Assembly (NCBI GenBank): GCA_938027685.1
Contig: CALJAM010000014.1
Location: forward strand, 1-64,000
From: an uncultured Bryobacteraceae bacterium
Lineage (GTDB): Bacteria; Acidobacteriota; Terriglobia; Bryobacterales; Bryobacteraceae
DNA length: 64,000 nt
Direction: 5' to 3'
Below the pieces are notes generated by a model that was not told the DNA's origin, did no database searches, and saw only the letters and a list, made by a program, of their open reading frames with translations. Shown here piece after piece: positions 42,548-51,690 of the stretch. Position 1 is the first letter of the stretch; every line of letters starts with the position of its first letter. A program made the translations under genes and the position numbers.

Positions 42548-44465
42548 ATCCCACCCCCGTTACGATCACCCCCAACTCGCGATGATCGCCGGGTACGCGA
42601 AAGGTCCGGTCCAGCTCGATCGTTACTCGCGCCGTCGGACCCTCAGGCTTCACAGGTTCGGAAGCCACAATGTGCAGGCCCGGACCGGGCAGGAGCCGCT
42701 CGAGCACCCGGCTTCCGTCCACCTCGAGACGGATCCTCCGCGCCGGAGCGTTCTCGGGAATGAACACCCGAACCTCCAGCGGCGTCGGCCGTTGCGGTGA
42801 ACGCAGCAAAACAATTGCCCGCCCGGCCATCCACCGGTACCTCCCTTCCTCCAGTTCGTAAAGTCCGCTCACGATCTGATGCGCCGCCCCAGGCGAGTTC
42901 ATCGGCAGATACTCGAGCTCCGGCGCCCGCTCCACGATCAGCTCCGCGCGCACCACATCCAGCGCATCCCTGCGCCAATCGAACGGGCGCAAGCCGAACG
43001 ATGCCGACGACCATGCCGAGCGTGCCTTCAGCCCGATCAGCCGCAGAGGCAGCGAGGCGTTTATCGTGCTTTCCGCCAACGGGACCGGAGCGCCTCCGCC
43101 CGTAGTGAACGGAATCGGGTAAGCCAACCGACTGCTCACCACAATCTCGCCGGGCTGGACGGCCTGTCCGCGCAATAGCGGCAGCCCACCTTCCGATTCC
43201 AGGTAGTAGCGCAACCCCCATTCCCCGTTGATCCAGACCCGCCGTACCTGACACTCCGGCGCCAGAGTCCGCGCGAACTGTCGGTAGCCGTCCCAGTGCT
43301 CATAGTTCACGCGGGCGAGGGCGACCCCCAGCAAAATCTGGCACGCAAGCCCGACCCACACCCATCGCCGAAGCGTTTCGAGCCGCCGCGACGCCAGCAA
43401 GGCCACCGGCGCCGCCATCGGCAGCAGGTAGCGCGCCGAACCCGCGAAAAACAGCACAAGCGCGGCAGCGAAGAAACCGATCGCCCAGAAAGCCAGGAAC
43501 GTCTCGTCCGCCTGGCCCCTGTGCGCGATCCGGCTCACCAGCTCGGACAACACGAGCACGCCTACCGCCAGCGAGCACCAGAACAGCGGGTGAGCATCGA
43601 GTGCGGCGCCCGCGGCAGCCGCCAAAACCGCTACCACGAGGCGCGCGCGCCCTCGCCCAAACGCCATCACCGCCGCCGGAGGAAACACCAACCAGGCCAG
43701 GTGCGCAGTGAGCGCTGCGGCGTTGGCCATCTTGTGCTCCAACGTTTGCAGGCCGTAGGTGCGGAAGAACCCGGCGAGGATCGCGGCGGGCAGGGCTCCC
43801 GTCGCCAGGCGCTCGAAGAGCTGCCAGGCGCCGATGACCGCAAGCGGCGTTGTCGACGCCGCCCAGCCCCAACGCCACCCGCGCGCTCGCTGCCACAGGT
43901 AAAACCCCAGAATCGGTGCGAGCAGCACTGCCTGATACGCCGTCAGCGCTGCGAGCGCCATCGCCGTGGCTGCCGCAACGAGCCGCCGCAGCGAACCCTC
44001 ATCCACCGCGCGGACGAACAAAGCCGTGGCCGCCAGCCAGAACGCCATCAGCGGCACGTCCGCCTCCAGCGAGTTACCGTTTACCACGAACGCGGGCGCC
44101 GCCAGCGTCAGCAGAGTGGCGGCCGCCGGATGCGGCGAGAAGCGGCGCGCCAGCGCCCAAGCGGCCACGGCGGCCGTCACCGAGAAGATTAGGTACGCGC
44201 TGTGGTAGGGTACCTCGTAGATGTCGCCCGCCAGCGCCAGCAGCAGCGCCAGAAACCAGGCATTGAAGGGCGGGTGCGGGTGGCCCTGCATTTCCACCAC
44301 CTGCCCCAGGAAAACGTAGCGGGCGTGCGTGGGATGCAGCGGGTCCACCTGCGCGTGCTGCGCGCCGGCCAGATAGTAAATATCGTCGCCCTGAATGGCT
44401 TGATCGAGAAAGGGCAGGCGAATGAGCAACGCGAACGCGACCGCCGGCAGCAGGCCGCGCAGCAC
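42513..44465 (-). CDS. GT39-like multi-pass membrane glycosyltransferase
   Basis: 650 aa from the GTG at 44465, which overlaps the gcvPB stop (TAGTG), so translation is coupled. The protein has ~10 membrane segments in the first 400 residues and a soluble C-terminal domain with a beta-rich region (RVFIPENAPARRIRLEVDGSRVLERLLPGPG). An acidic loop early in the protein (QGDDIYYL, residues ~26-33) and HPPFNAWF match the catalytic/loop region of ArnT/PMT-type transferases, which use lipid-linked sugars. Acceptor and donor are unknown. The 3' end overlaps the convergent GT9 gene by 35 nt. Confidence 0.75.
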   Translation of the reverse strand: MLRGLLPAVAFALLIRLPFLDQAIQGDDIYYLAGAQHAQVDPLHPTHARYVFLGQVVEMQGHPHPPFNAWFLALLLALAGDIYEVPYHSAYLIFSVTAAVAAWALARRFSPHPAAATLLTLAAPAFVVNGNSLEADVPLMAFWLAATALFVRAVDEGSLRRLVAAATAMALAALTAYQAVLLAPILGFYLWQRARGWRWGWAASTTPLAVIGAWQLFERLATGALPAAILAGFFRTYGLQTLEHKMANAAALTAHLAWLVFPPAAVMAFGRGRARLVVAVLAAAAGAALDAHPLFWCSLAVGVLVLSELVSRIAHRGQADETFLAFWAIGFFAAALVLFFAGSARYLLPMAAPVALLASRRLETLRRWVWVGLACQILLGVALARVNYEHWDGYRQFARTLAPECQVRRVWINGEWGLRYYLESEGGLPLLRGQAVQPGEIVVSSRLAYPIPFTTGGGAPVPLAESTINASLPLRLIGLKARSAWSSASFGLRPFDWRRDALDVVRAELIVERAPELEYLPMNSPGAAHQIVSGLYELEEGRYRWMAGRAIVLLRSPQRPTPLEVRVFIPENAPARRIRLEVDGSRVLERLLPGPGLHIVASEPVKPEGPTARVTIELDRTFRVPGDHRELGVIVTGVGFMQPAARPPRP

Positions 44466-45946
44466 TAACTCTCGGGCCGCCACCTCAGCACAGGCTTCCG
44501 CGCCGCGGCGGCTTCGTCCACGCGGCTGGTCCGCGTGCTGTGCGGCGCCGCTCGCACCAACTCCGGATTTTCCTCCGCCTCCCGAGCGATCGCAATCATG
44601 GCCTCCACGAACAGCTCCAGCTCGCGCAGGCTCTCGCTTTCGGTCGGCTCGATCATCATGGCGCCCGGCACGATGAGCGGGAACGCCACCGTGTAGGGAT
44701 GGAATCCGTAATCGATGAGGCGCTTGGCGATGTCCATGGTGCGCACGCCGTGGCGCGCCTGGCGCCGGTCGCTGAACACGCACTCGTGCATCGAGGGTTC
44801 TTTGTGAGGCAGCTCGTAGTATGGCTCCAGAGCCTTGCGCACGTAATTGGCGTTCAGGACCGCGTCGACCGTCGCCGCACGCAGCCCCTCCGCCCCGCAG
44901 GCCATGATGTACGCCAGGGCGCGCACCAGCACGCCGAAGTTGCCGTAAAAGGCGCGCACGCGCCCGATCGATTGCGGCCGGTCGTAGTCCCACCGCCACT
45001 GCCCGTCCACCTGCTTCAGCCGCGGGACCGGCAGGAAAGGCTCCAGTTCCTTCTTCACCGCCACCGGTCCGCTGCCCGGACCCCCGCCGCCGTGCGGGGT
45101 GGAAAAGGTCTTGTGCAGATTCAGGTGCAGCACGTCCACGCCCGCCTCCCCAGGTCGCGTCCAGCCCACCAGCGCGTTCATGTTCGCGCCGTCCATGTAA
45201 AGCAGGGCGCCCTTGCTGTGCAGAATCTCCGCGATGCGCGCGATGTTGACTTCGAACACCCCCAGCGTGTTCGGGTTCGTAATCATCAGCGCCGCAACGT
45301 CCTCGTTCACCAGGGACGGAAACGCCTCGAGATCGATCATCCCGCGAGCGTTCGAGCGGATGTTTTCGACTTCGTAGCCCGCAATCGCGGCCGTAGCCGG
45401 GTTGGTACCGTGGGCCGAGTCCGGTATCAGGATCTTTCGCCGCGGATTGCCTTTACTCTCCAACAGCGCGCGAATCAGCAGGATCCCCGTCAGTTCCCCG
45501 TGCGCGCCGGCCGCGGGTTGCAGGCACACCGCGTCCATGCCCGTGATTTCCGCCAACGCCTGCTCCAGCCGCGCCATGATTTCCAGGCATCCCTGGACCT
45601 GCTCTTCCGGCTGATACGGGTGGGCCCAGAGCAGTCCCTCCGTGCGCGCCGCCTCTTCGTTAGCCCGCGGGTTGTACTTCATCGTGCAAGAGCCCAGCGG
45701 GTACATCCCCAGGTCGATGGCGTAGTTCCACGTGGAAAGGCGCGTGAAATGCCGCACGACTTCCACCTCGCTCACTTCCGGAAAGCCCTCGATGCCTTCC
45801 CGCACGCTCCCTTCGCCCAGAGCCGCGGCCGGATCCACCGCGGGCACGTCCAACCGGGGTAGCTGACAACCGCGCTTGCCCGGCGTGCTCAACTCGAACA
45901 GCAGCGGTTCGTCCTGCACGATATGGCTGCGCACCTTCCGCCTCAC
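44465..45946 (-). CDS. gcvPB: Glycine dehydrogenase (decarboxylating) subunit 2
   Basis: 493 aa starting at a GTG within GTGA shared with the gcvPA stop. PLP-dependent half of the P-protein: it binds glycine, decarboxylates it and passes the aminomethyl group to lipoyl-GcvH. The PLP lysine is Lys279 in LNLHKTFSTPHGGGGPG; MYPLGSCTMKYNP and GANMNALVG are other conserved blocks. With GcvPA it replaces the single-chain P-protein. Third overlap in a gcvT-gcvH-gcvPA-gcvPB run. Confidence 0.96.
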   Translation of the reverse strand: MRRKVRSHIVQDEPLLFELSTPGKRGCQLPRLDVPAVDPAAALGEGSVREGIEGFPEVSEVEVVRHFTRLSTWNYAIDLGMYPLGSCTMKYNPRANEEAARTEGLLWAHPYQPEEQVQGCLEIMARLEQALAEITGMDAVCLQPAAGAHGELTGILLIRALLESKGNPRRKILIPDSAHGTNPATAAIAGYEVENIRSNARGMIDLEAFPSLVNEDVAALMITNPNTLGVFEVNIARIAEILHSKGALLYMDGANMNALVGWTRPGEAGVDVLHLNLHKTFSTPHGGGGPGSGPVAVKKELEPFLPVPRLKQVDGQWRWDYDRPQSIGRVRAFYGNFGVLVRALAYIMACGAEGLRAATVDAVLNANYVRKALEPYYELPHKEPSMHECVFSDRRQARHGVRTMDIAKRLIDYGFHPYTVAFPLIVPGAMMIEPTESESLRELELFVEAMIAIAREAEENPELVRAAPHSTRTSRVDEAAAARKPVLRWRPES

Positions 45947-47271
45947 GCCCGACCTCCCACCCGGAAGATTTCAACCAGCCGATCCATGTCCTCGCGGCGG
46001 CTCATCTCGGTGGCGCACAGCAGCATCGAATCCGCCAGCTCGGGGTAAAACCGGCCCAGCGGCAAGCCTCCGATGATGCCGCTCACGGCGAGCTCGCGGT
46101 TGATCGCTTCCGGCGATCGCCCGTTGGCGCGCGCCACGAACTCGTTGAAAAACGGCCCGGAGAAACGTCGCTCGAGTCGGTCGGCCAGATAGTGCGCCTT
46201 GGCGAGGTTCTGCTCGGCCAACTCCCGCAAGCCCTGCTTGCCGTAGAGCGCCATGAATATGGTGGCCATCAGGGCCACCAGCGCCTGGTTCGTGCATATG
46301 TTCGAGGTGGCTTTCTCGCGCCGGATGTGCTGCTCGCGCGTCGCCAGCGTGAGGCAGAACGCCCGTTGACCGCGTGTATCCGTGGTCTGACCCGCCAGGC
46401 GGCCCGGCAGTTGCCTCACGAAGCGCTCCCGAGTGGCAATGACGCCCGCGTAGGGACCGCCGTAGCTGGGCGGCAGGGCGAACGATTGTAGCTCGCCCGC
46501 CACGATGTCGGCCTGCGCGCACGGTTTCAGCAGGGCCAGCGCCGCCGCTTCGCTGAAGACATGAACCAGCAGCGCCCCCGCCGCGTGGGCCGCTTCCGCC
46601 GCCTCCTCCAGCGTTTCCACCACGCCGAAAAAGTTGGGTGATTGCACGATCAGCGCCGCGGTGTTGCCGTCGAGCAGAGTTGCCGCGCGGGCCGTGTCCA
46701 GACGGCCCGTCTCCGGATCGTAAGGCGCCTCGCGGACGCGGATGGCCTGGTTGTGGGCGTAGGTCCGCAGCACCTGCCGGTATTCCGGATGCACCGAGGC
46801 CGCCACTACTACGTGCTCGCGGCCCGTAATGCGCCGCGCCATCAGCGCCGCCTCCGCCATGGCCGTCGAACCGTCGTACATGGACGCATTGGCCGCGTCC
46901 ATGCCGGTCAACTGGCAAATCATCGTCTGAAACTCGAAGATCGCCGTCAACAACCCCTGCGAGATCTCCGCCTGGTACGGCGTGTACGCGGTCAGGAATT
47001 CACCCCGTGAAACCAGCGCATCGACGACCGCCGGCCGATAGTGAAAGTAGGCGCCCGCCCCAAGGAAACAGGGTTGACCAACCATGTTCCGGCGACCGAC
47101 GGACCGCATGAATTCGAGCACTTCAAACTCGGAGAGTCCCGGCCCCAGCCGCAGGGGTTCCTTCAGCCGCAGCTCCTGCGGGATCTGCGCAAACAGCTCC
47201 TCCACCGATTCCAGGCCCAGCGCCTGCAGCATTCGGCGCCGCTCTTCGTCCGATTTGGGCAGCAACCTCAC
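45943..47271 (-). CDS. gcvPA: Glycine dehydrogenase (decarboxylating) subunit 1
   Basis: 442 aa starting at a GTG 1 nt after the gcvH stop. The sequence has the GcvPA signatures FLGAGAYFHYRPAVVDALVSRGEFLTAYTPYQAEISQG, MDAANASMYDGSTAMAEA, SPNFFGVVE and GLREKAT-like REKATSNICTNQALVALMA. It forms the heterodimer with GcvPB and overlaps it by 4 nt. The missing PLP lysine is normal for this subunit. Confidence 0.96.
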   Translation of the reverse strand: MRLLPKSDEERRRMLQALGLESVEELFAQIPQELRLKEPLRLGPGLSEFEVLEFMRSVGRRNMVGQPCFLGAGAYFHYRPAVVDALVSRGEFLTAYTPYQAEISQGLLTAIFEFQTMICQLTGMDAANASMYDGSTAMAEAALMARRITGREHVVVAASVHPEYRQVLRTYAHNQAIRVREAPYDPETGRLDTARAATLLDGNTAALIVQSPNFFGVVETLEEAAEAAHAAGALLVHVFSEAAALALLKPCAQADIVAGELQSFALPPSYGGPYAGVIATRERFVRQLPGRLAGQTTDTRGQRAFCLTLATREQHIRREKATSNICTNQALVALMATIFMALYGKQGLRELAEQNLAKAHYLADRLERRFSGPFFNEFVARANGRSPEAINRELAVSGIIGGLPLGRFYPELADSMLLCATEMSRREDMDRLVEIFRVGGRA

Positions 47272-47272
47272 C

Positions 47273-47656
47273 TCAGGATTCCTCGGCCACCAGCGCCTGA
47301 TACTGCTCCGCGTCGAGTAGCTTTTCCAGTTCCTCCGGTGCGCTCAACCGGATCTTGGCCAGCCAAGCGGCCCCGTGCGGATCTCGGTTCAGCAGTTCGG
47401 GCGTCTCCGCAAGCGCCTCGTTGACCTCGATCACCTCGCCCGATACCGGCGAATAAATGTCGGAGACGGCTTTGACCGACTCTACCGCCCCGATCGTCTT
47501 GCCTTGCACGGCCTGAGTCCCAACCTTGGGCAGCTCGACATAGACAATGTCGCCTAGGGCCTGCTGCGCATGAAAGGTGATGCCGATGACGCCCACGTCA
47601 CCTTCCACCTTCACCCACTCGTGCTCCCGCGTGTACTTGTAATCCGTCGGGTACAT
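47273..47656 (-). CDS. gcvH: Glycine cleavage system H protein
   Basis: 127 aa. Lipoyl carrier of the aminomethyl group; the lipoylated lysine is Lys62 in GAVESVKAVSDIYSPVSGEV. The start MYPTDYKYTREHEWV and end are standard. Between gcvT (6 nt upstream) and gcvPA (1 nt downstream). Confidence 0.97.
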   Translation of the reverse strand: MYPTDYKYTREHEWVKVEGDVGVIGITFHAQQALGDIVYVELPKVGTQAVQGKTIGAVESVKAVSDIYSPVSGEVIEVNEALAETPELLNRDPHGAAWLAKIRLSAPEELEKLLDAEQYQALVAEES

Positions 47657-47662
47657 GTCACC

Positions 47663-48775
47663 TCACTGGTTCAGGCGCCGACGCCTGTAAAAGGGCGTCG
47701 GCACGACCTCAGCCTCCGCCGGCACACCCCGGACGCCGATCTGGATGACGCGGCCCACTTGGGCCAGCTCCGCCGGAAGATAGCATAGTCCGATATTCTT
47801 GTTTAGGTAGGGCGCCGGGCCGCCGCTGGTGACCCAACCCACCGCGCGACCTTCCACGTACACAGGGTAGCCGTCGCGCGCGACCTGCCGGCCACGCATC
47901 ACGAAGCCTGCCAGGCTTCGCCGCACGCCCTCGGTTGCCAGCCTGCGCAATGCTTCGCGGCCCACGAAATCGCCCTTGTCGGCCTTCACGATCCAATCCA
48001 GGCCCGCCTCGGCCGGCCGGATGCTCGCATCGATCTCGTGCCCGTAAAGCGCCATTCTCGCTTCCAACCGCAGCGTGTTGCGGGCGCCCAGCCCGCAAGG
48101 TCGGATCCCGAACTCTTCCCCGGCGCGCAGCAGCTCACGAAAGATGCGCGGCGCTTCGGTCGGCGCAAGATAGAGCTCGAAGCCGTCCTCGCCGGTGTAA
48201 CCCGTGCGCGCGATACGGGCCGGCGCACCCGCCACCTCGCCGTCCGTGAAGTGATAGTAGCGAATCGCGGCCAGGTCCGTCGTGGTGAGTCTGGAAAGCG
48301 TGTCCGGCGCGCGCGGCCCCTGCACGGCCAGCTGCGCGTAGCGCTCGCTGGCGAACTCCACTTCCGCCCGGAAGCGATTGTAGCGGCAGATGTGCCGGTA
48401 GTCCTTTTCCTGGTTGGCGGCGTTCACGCACAGGAAGTAATGATCGTCGGCAACCTTGTGCACGAGCAGGTCATCGACGAAACCCCCGTGCTCGTACAGC
48501 ATCGCCGAGTACTGCGCCTGACCGATCCTCAATCGGGACGCATCGTTTGTCGTGACCAGATTCACGAGAGCCAGGGCTTCCGGACCGCGGATTTCGATTT
48601 CACCCATGTGGCTGACGTCGAACAGCCCCACCGCGTGTCGCACGGCCAGATGCTCTTCGACGATGCCCGAGTAAAGGACGGGCATTTCCCAGCCCGCAAA
48701 CTCCACCATCCGCGCCCCCAACTCCCGGTGCAGTTGATACAACGGCGTGCGTCTCGGCTCCCCACCCGCGCTCAT
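47663..48775 (-). CDS. gcvT: Aminomethyltransferase (glycine cleavage T protein)
   Basis: 370 aa from the ATG at 48775 (a TTG one codon earlier also fits). It takes the aminomethyl group from GcvH to tetrahydrofolate, releasing ammonia and 5,10-methylene-THF. Conserved blocks: MVEFAGWEMPVLYSGIVEEHLAVR, GLFDVSHMGEIEIRG, RTGYTGEDGFELYL and RLEARMALYGHEID. First gene of a five-gene minus-strand unit ending in the GT39-like gene. TTGACA on the minus strand at 48814-48809 could be the -35, but no good -10 follows. I see no glycine-riboswitch pattern upstream. Confidence 0.96.
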   Translation of the reverse strand: MSAGGEPRRTPLYQLHRELGARMVEFAGWEMPVLYSGIVEEHLAVRHAVGLFDVSHMGEIEIRGPEALALVNLVTTNDASRLRIGQAQYSAMLYEHGGFVDDLLVHKVADDHYFLCVNAANQEKDYRHICRYNRFRAEVEFASERYAQLAVQGPRAPDTLSRLTTTDLAAIRYYHFTDGEVAGAPARIARTGYTGEDGFELYLAPTEAPRIFRELLRAGEEFGIRPCGLGARNTLRLEARMALYGHEIDASIRPAEAGLDWIVKADKGDFVGREALRRLATEGVRRSLAGFVMRGRQVARDGYPVYVEGRAVGWVTSGGPAPYLNKNIGLCYLPAELAQVGRVIQIGVRGVPAEAEVVPTPFYRRRRLNQ

Positions 48776-48778
48776 CAA

Positions 48779-49208
48779 ACCTGAAGGCTAACAAGGCCCG
48801 CGTGAAGCTGTCAATCCGCGAACGGGAATGCAGCTCGCGCCCACTCGGACTTGCACGGCGCCGACCCCGCCGCTTAGCCTCCCCTCACCCGCGCACCCTG
48901 AACGGCGGCCGCCCGCACTTCTTCCGCTAGGGTCTCCGGCTGCTGAACCACGGGGATTTTATCGGCCCACTGGCCCATGCCGAACCGCCCGCACCCCCAA
49001 GTGGGCGAAGTCGCTGCCTCCGTCAGAGCCGCGCCCGGTCTTCATTTGCCGAACGACGGCCGCAACCCGGATCGAGCAGCTCGCTGCCCCGTCCCGCCGC
49101 CTCACCGGATTCGACCTTCACCCTCGTACCGGCACGCAATTCGATGGCGGCGCTGGTGTGAATTTCAGGATTCCGCTCGTCCAGCCGGCTTTCATCCCCA
49201 CCGCCGCC
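48779..49208. other. Spacer upstream of gcvT
   Basis: About 430 nt between gcvT and the small hypothetical gene. No coding signal that I can support, and no recognisable tandem glycine aptamer. One plus-strand frame around 49090-49200 has somewhat protein-like sequence (LTGFDLHPRTGTQFDGG) but no start. Confidence 0.4.
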
Positions 49209-49694
49209 CTACTCGGCCGACAGCGTGTAAGTTCTGACCAACCGAGCGTAACGGCTCCGGTTCGGGCCGATGCGGTCGTGAGCCAAGTTGGGCAGGTAGA
49301 CCTGCTCGAACCCACCGCTCTTATGAAACAGCGGGGCGGCAGCACCCACCCACGCCCACACGGGCTCGATCAGCTCGATCTCGATCACTAGGCTCCGCAG
49401 CCCGCCGGGAGACTTCGGCATCGCCTGCCCGTGCTGCCACTGGATCCGCAAGTCGCGAGCCGACTCAGCCTTCTTCAGCAGATCCTCGAAGATTCCCCGC
49501 CTCATCCACCAGACGCGCGTGAATACATCCGAGATCGGTGCGTGCTGGTAGTCCAGGCGGACCAACCGCGTCCCTACCGGCAAGAGCACTTTCCTCGGTT
49601 CCCCCAGGAAACAGAAGGCCGCGTCGTAGGGCGACAAGCGGCGAGAAATGGAATAGCGTACGTCGTGAAAACTGTACTCTTCGTTCAGAGGCAT
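49209..49694 (-). CDS. Hypothetical protein
   Basis: 161 aa from the ATG at 49694, with GGAG 6 nt upstream; the longer upstream frame lacks a site. I recognise no family. Visible traits are a mixed alpha/beta composition, no signal peptide or membrane segment, and several Trp/aromatic patches (TRVWWMRRGIFEDLLKKAES, WAWVGAAAPLFHKSGGF). The even codon usage, good ribosome-binding site and lack of a competing frame support a real gene. Position between gcvT and rpsA on the same strand gives no functional clue. Confidence 0.65.
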   Translation of the reverse strand: MPLNEEYSFHDVRYSISRRLSPYDAAFCFLGEPRKVLLPVGTRLVRLDYQHAPISDVFTRVWWMRRGIFEDLLKKAESARDLRIQWQHGQAMPKSPGGLRSLVIEIELIEPVWAWVGAAAPLFHKSGGFEQVYLPNLAHDRIGPNRSRYARLVRTYTLSAE

Positions 49695-49820
49695 CCCCGG
49701 CTCCGTGCAGGCCGATTTCTCCACGACTACCGCGGAGGGCCGCGCTTTGTCAAGTGTTTCGCACGGGAGGCAACGCCGACTCCCTACGCCCCCCACCGCG
49801 CCGCTCACCGGGCAGCGCGG

Positions 49821-51524
49821 CTAGCCCGCGGGCTCCAGCTCGATACGCTTGCCGGCGGCATCCATGGACACGATGCGAAAGCTTCGTACCTGCCCCGCGC
49901 GCAGCGGCTCGATGGCGGGCGTCGGCGCGCGACCCTGCTTCCACTTGGCCGCCAGCATAGCCGTCAGCACGCTCAGATCTGCGGACCCGACCGCCGGGGC
50001 CGTCGCTTCCTTGGTCGAGCCGACCGGACGGCAATCCGCCCACACGCGATCCGCCACTTCCACGCGCGCCCACCCGTCCCGCGCCACCTCGACCACGCGG
50101 CCGGTGACCACGTCGCCCGTGCGGTGCTCGGCGATGTACTCGTCGGTCGTGGTCGGCTGGAGCTGCTTCATCCCAAGGCGCAGACGCCGGCGCTGACGGT
50201 CGATCTCCAGAACCTGCGCGCGCACCAGCTCGCCTTCCTTCAGAGCTTCGCGCGGATGCTCCAGCCTCTTCTCGGCGCTGATGTCGCCGATATGGATCAT
50301 ACCTTCCACCCCCTCCGCGATTTCCACAAAGGCCCCGAACTTCGCCAAACGGATCACCCGTCCTTCCACCACACTCCCCACCGGATAGCGCTGCTCGACC
50401 TGATCCCACGGATCTCCGAGGGCCTGTTTCAGGCTCAGCGAGATGCGCCGCTCGGTCGGGTTCACCGACGTGACGACGACCTCGACCGTCTCGCCCACTT
50501 TGAGGACGTCGGCAGGCTTGCGCGCCTTCTTCGACCAGGAAAGATCCGATAAATGAATCAGTCCCTCGATGCCCGGCTCCAACTCCACAAAAGCGCCGAA
50601 ATCTGCCAGCCTCGTTACCGTGCCGCGGACTCGCTCTCCGGGCTTGTACTTTTCCTCCGCCAGCGACCAAGGCTCGGGCGTGAGCTGCTTGAGGCCGAGC
50701 GAAATCCGGCGCGCCTCGGGGTCCACCTTGAGCACCTTCACCTCGATCACGTCGCCCGGCTGGACCACATCCGTAGGTTTGTGCACGCGGCCCCAGGACA
50801 TGTCGGTGACGTGCAACAGGCCGTCCACGCCGCCCAGGTCCACGAAGGCGCCGAAATCGGTCACGCTGCGCACCGTCCCACGTACGATCGCGCCCTCTCG
50901 TATCGCCTGGAAAGCCTCTCGCCGCGCCCGCTCCTGTTCCTCCTCGATCACCGCCCGTCGGTCGACCACCACATCCTCGCGTGACACATCCAGTTCGATG
51001 ATCTTGCAGGCGATCTCCTGCCCGACCAACGCTTCCATCTCCGCAGGATCCTTCACGCCGCTGCGCGAGGCGGGCAGAAAAGCGCGCACGCCGATATCCA
51101 CGCTGAAGCCGCCCTTGACTTGCCCGGTCACCACGCCCGCAATGGTGCGCTTCTCACGGTAGGCCTGCTCCAGGGCCGCCCAATCCTTCGGTCGCTCCAC
51201 CTTGAGCAGAGAGAGCAGATAGTAACCCTCAGAATCCCGACCCCGAATTTCGACGCGCAGCTGATCGCCCGGTTCAACCGCGAGTTTTCCCGTGCGATCC
51301 CGCAGCTCTGCCGCAGCTAACACGCCCTCGGTCTTCAGGCCCACGTCGACGAAAACCTGTTCATCCGAGATTGCAACCACCACGCCCAGGCGACCCTCGC
51401 CGCCCTTCTCGGGTACGTGCTGCCGAGTCTGCTCGAACTCGCTCAGGATCTCGCCGAACGAACTCTCGGCGGGTTGCGAAGCAGTCCATTCCTGATTCGG
51501 GGTGTCCGTGTCGGGGTGACGCAT
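49821..51524 (-). CDS. rpsA: Ribosomal protein S1
   Basis: 567 aa from the ATG at 51524; no strong Shine-Dalgarno site, which is usual for rpsA. S1 RNA-binding repeats lie at ~41-108, 124-192, 209-278, 294-366 and 380-454, with a divergent sixth at ~467-560. The central repeats are canonical (VTDFGAFVDLGGVDGLLHVTDMSW, LADFGAFVELEPGIEGLIHLSDLSW, LAKFGAFVEIAEGVEGMIHIGDIS). It unfolds mRNA and brings it to the 30S subunit. Divergent from the secreted pseudoprotease at 51691. Confidence 0.93.
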   Translation of the reverse strand: MRHPDTDTPNQEWTASQPAESSFGEILSEFEQTRQHVPEKGGEGRLGVVVAISDEQVFVDVGLKTEGVLAAAELRDRTGKLAVEPGDQLRVEIRGRDSEGYYLLSLLKVERPKDWAALEQAYREKRTIAGVVTGQVKGGFSVDIGVRAFLPASRSGVKDPAEMEALVGQEIACKIIELDVSREDVVVDRRAVIEEEQERARREAFQAIREGAIVRGTVRSVTDFGAFVDLGGVDGLLHVTDMSWGRVHKPTDVVQPGDVIEVKVLKVDPEARRISLGLKQLTPEPWSLAEEKYKPGERVRGTVTRLADFGAFVELEPGIEGLIHLSDLSWSKKARKPADVLKVGETVEVVVTSVNPTERRISLSLKQALGDPWDQVEQRYPVGSVVEGRVIRLAKFGAFVEIAEGVEGMIHIGDISAEKRLEHPREALKEGELVRAQVLEIDRQRRRLRLGMKQLQPTTTDEYIAEHRTGDVVTGRVVEVARDGWARVEVADRVWADCRPVGSTKEATAPAVGSADLSVLTAMLAAKWKQGRAPTPAIEPLRAGQVRSFRIVSMDAAGKRIELEPAG

Positions 51525-51690
51525 GAGGATGGCCAGACGACTATTCTGCCACAACCGCAAGGGCCGCTCATTTCGGAGTTGAATGGGCCGAAATCCCTCT
51601 GCTACACTGCCCGACTTGCGCCGTTCCGGGCGGGATCTGGGGCTCCCGGACCTGCGCATCCACAAGATCGTACGGCACTTCGTGGGCAGT

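Noticed and set aside
42513-44999. Longer start (828 aa) for the GT39-like gene
   Set aside because: The extra 178 codons overlap gcvPB and have shadow composition; GTG 44465 is coupled to the gcvPB stop.
48828-49391. 187-aa plus-strand frame opposite the hypothetical gene
   Set aside because: Overlaps the better supported minus-strand gene and lacks a ribosome-binding site.
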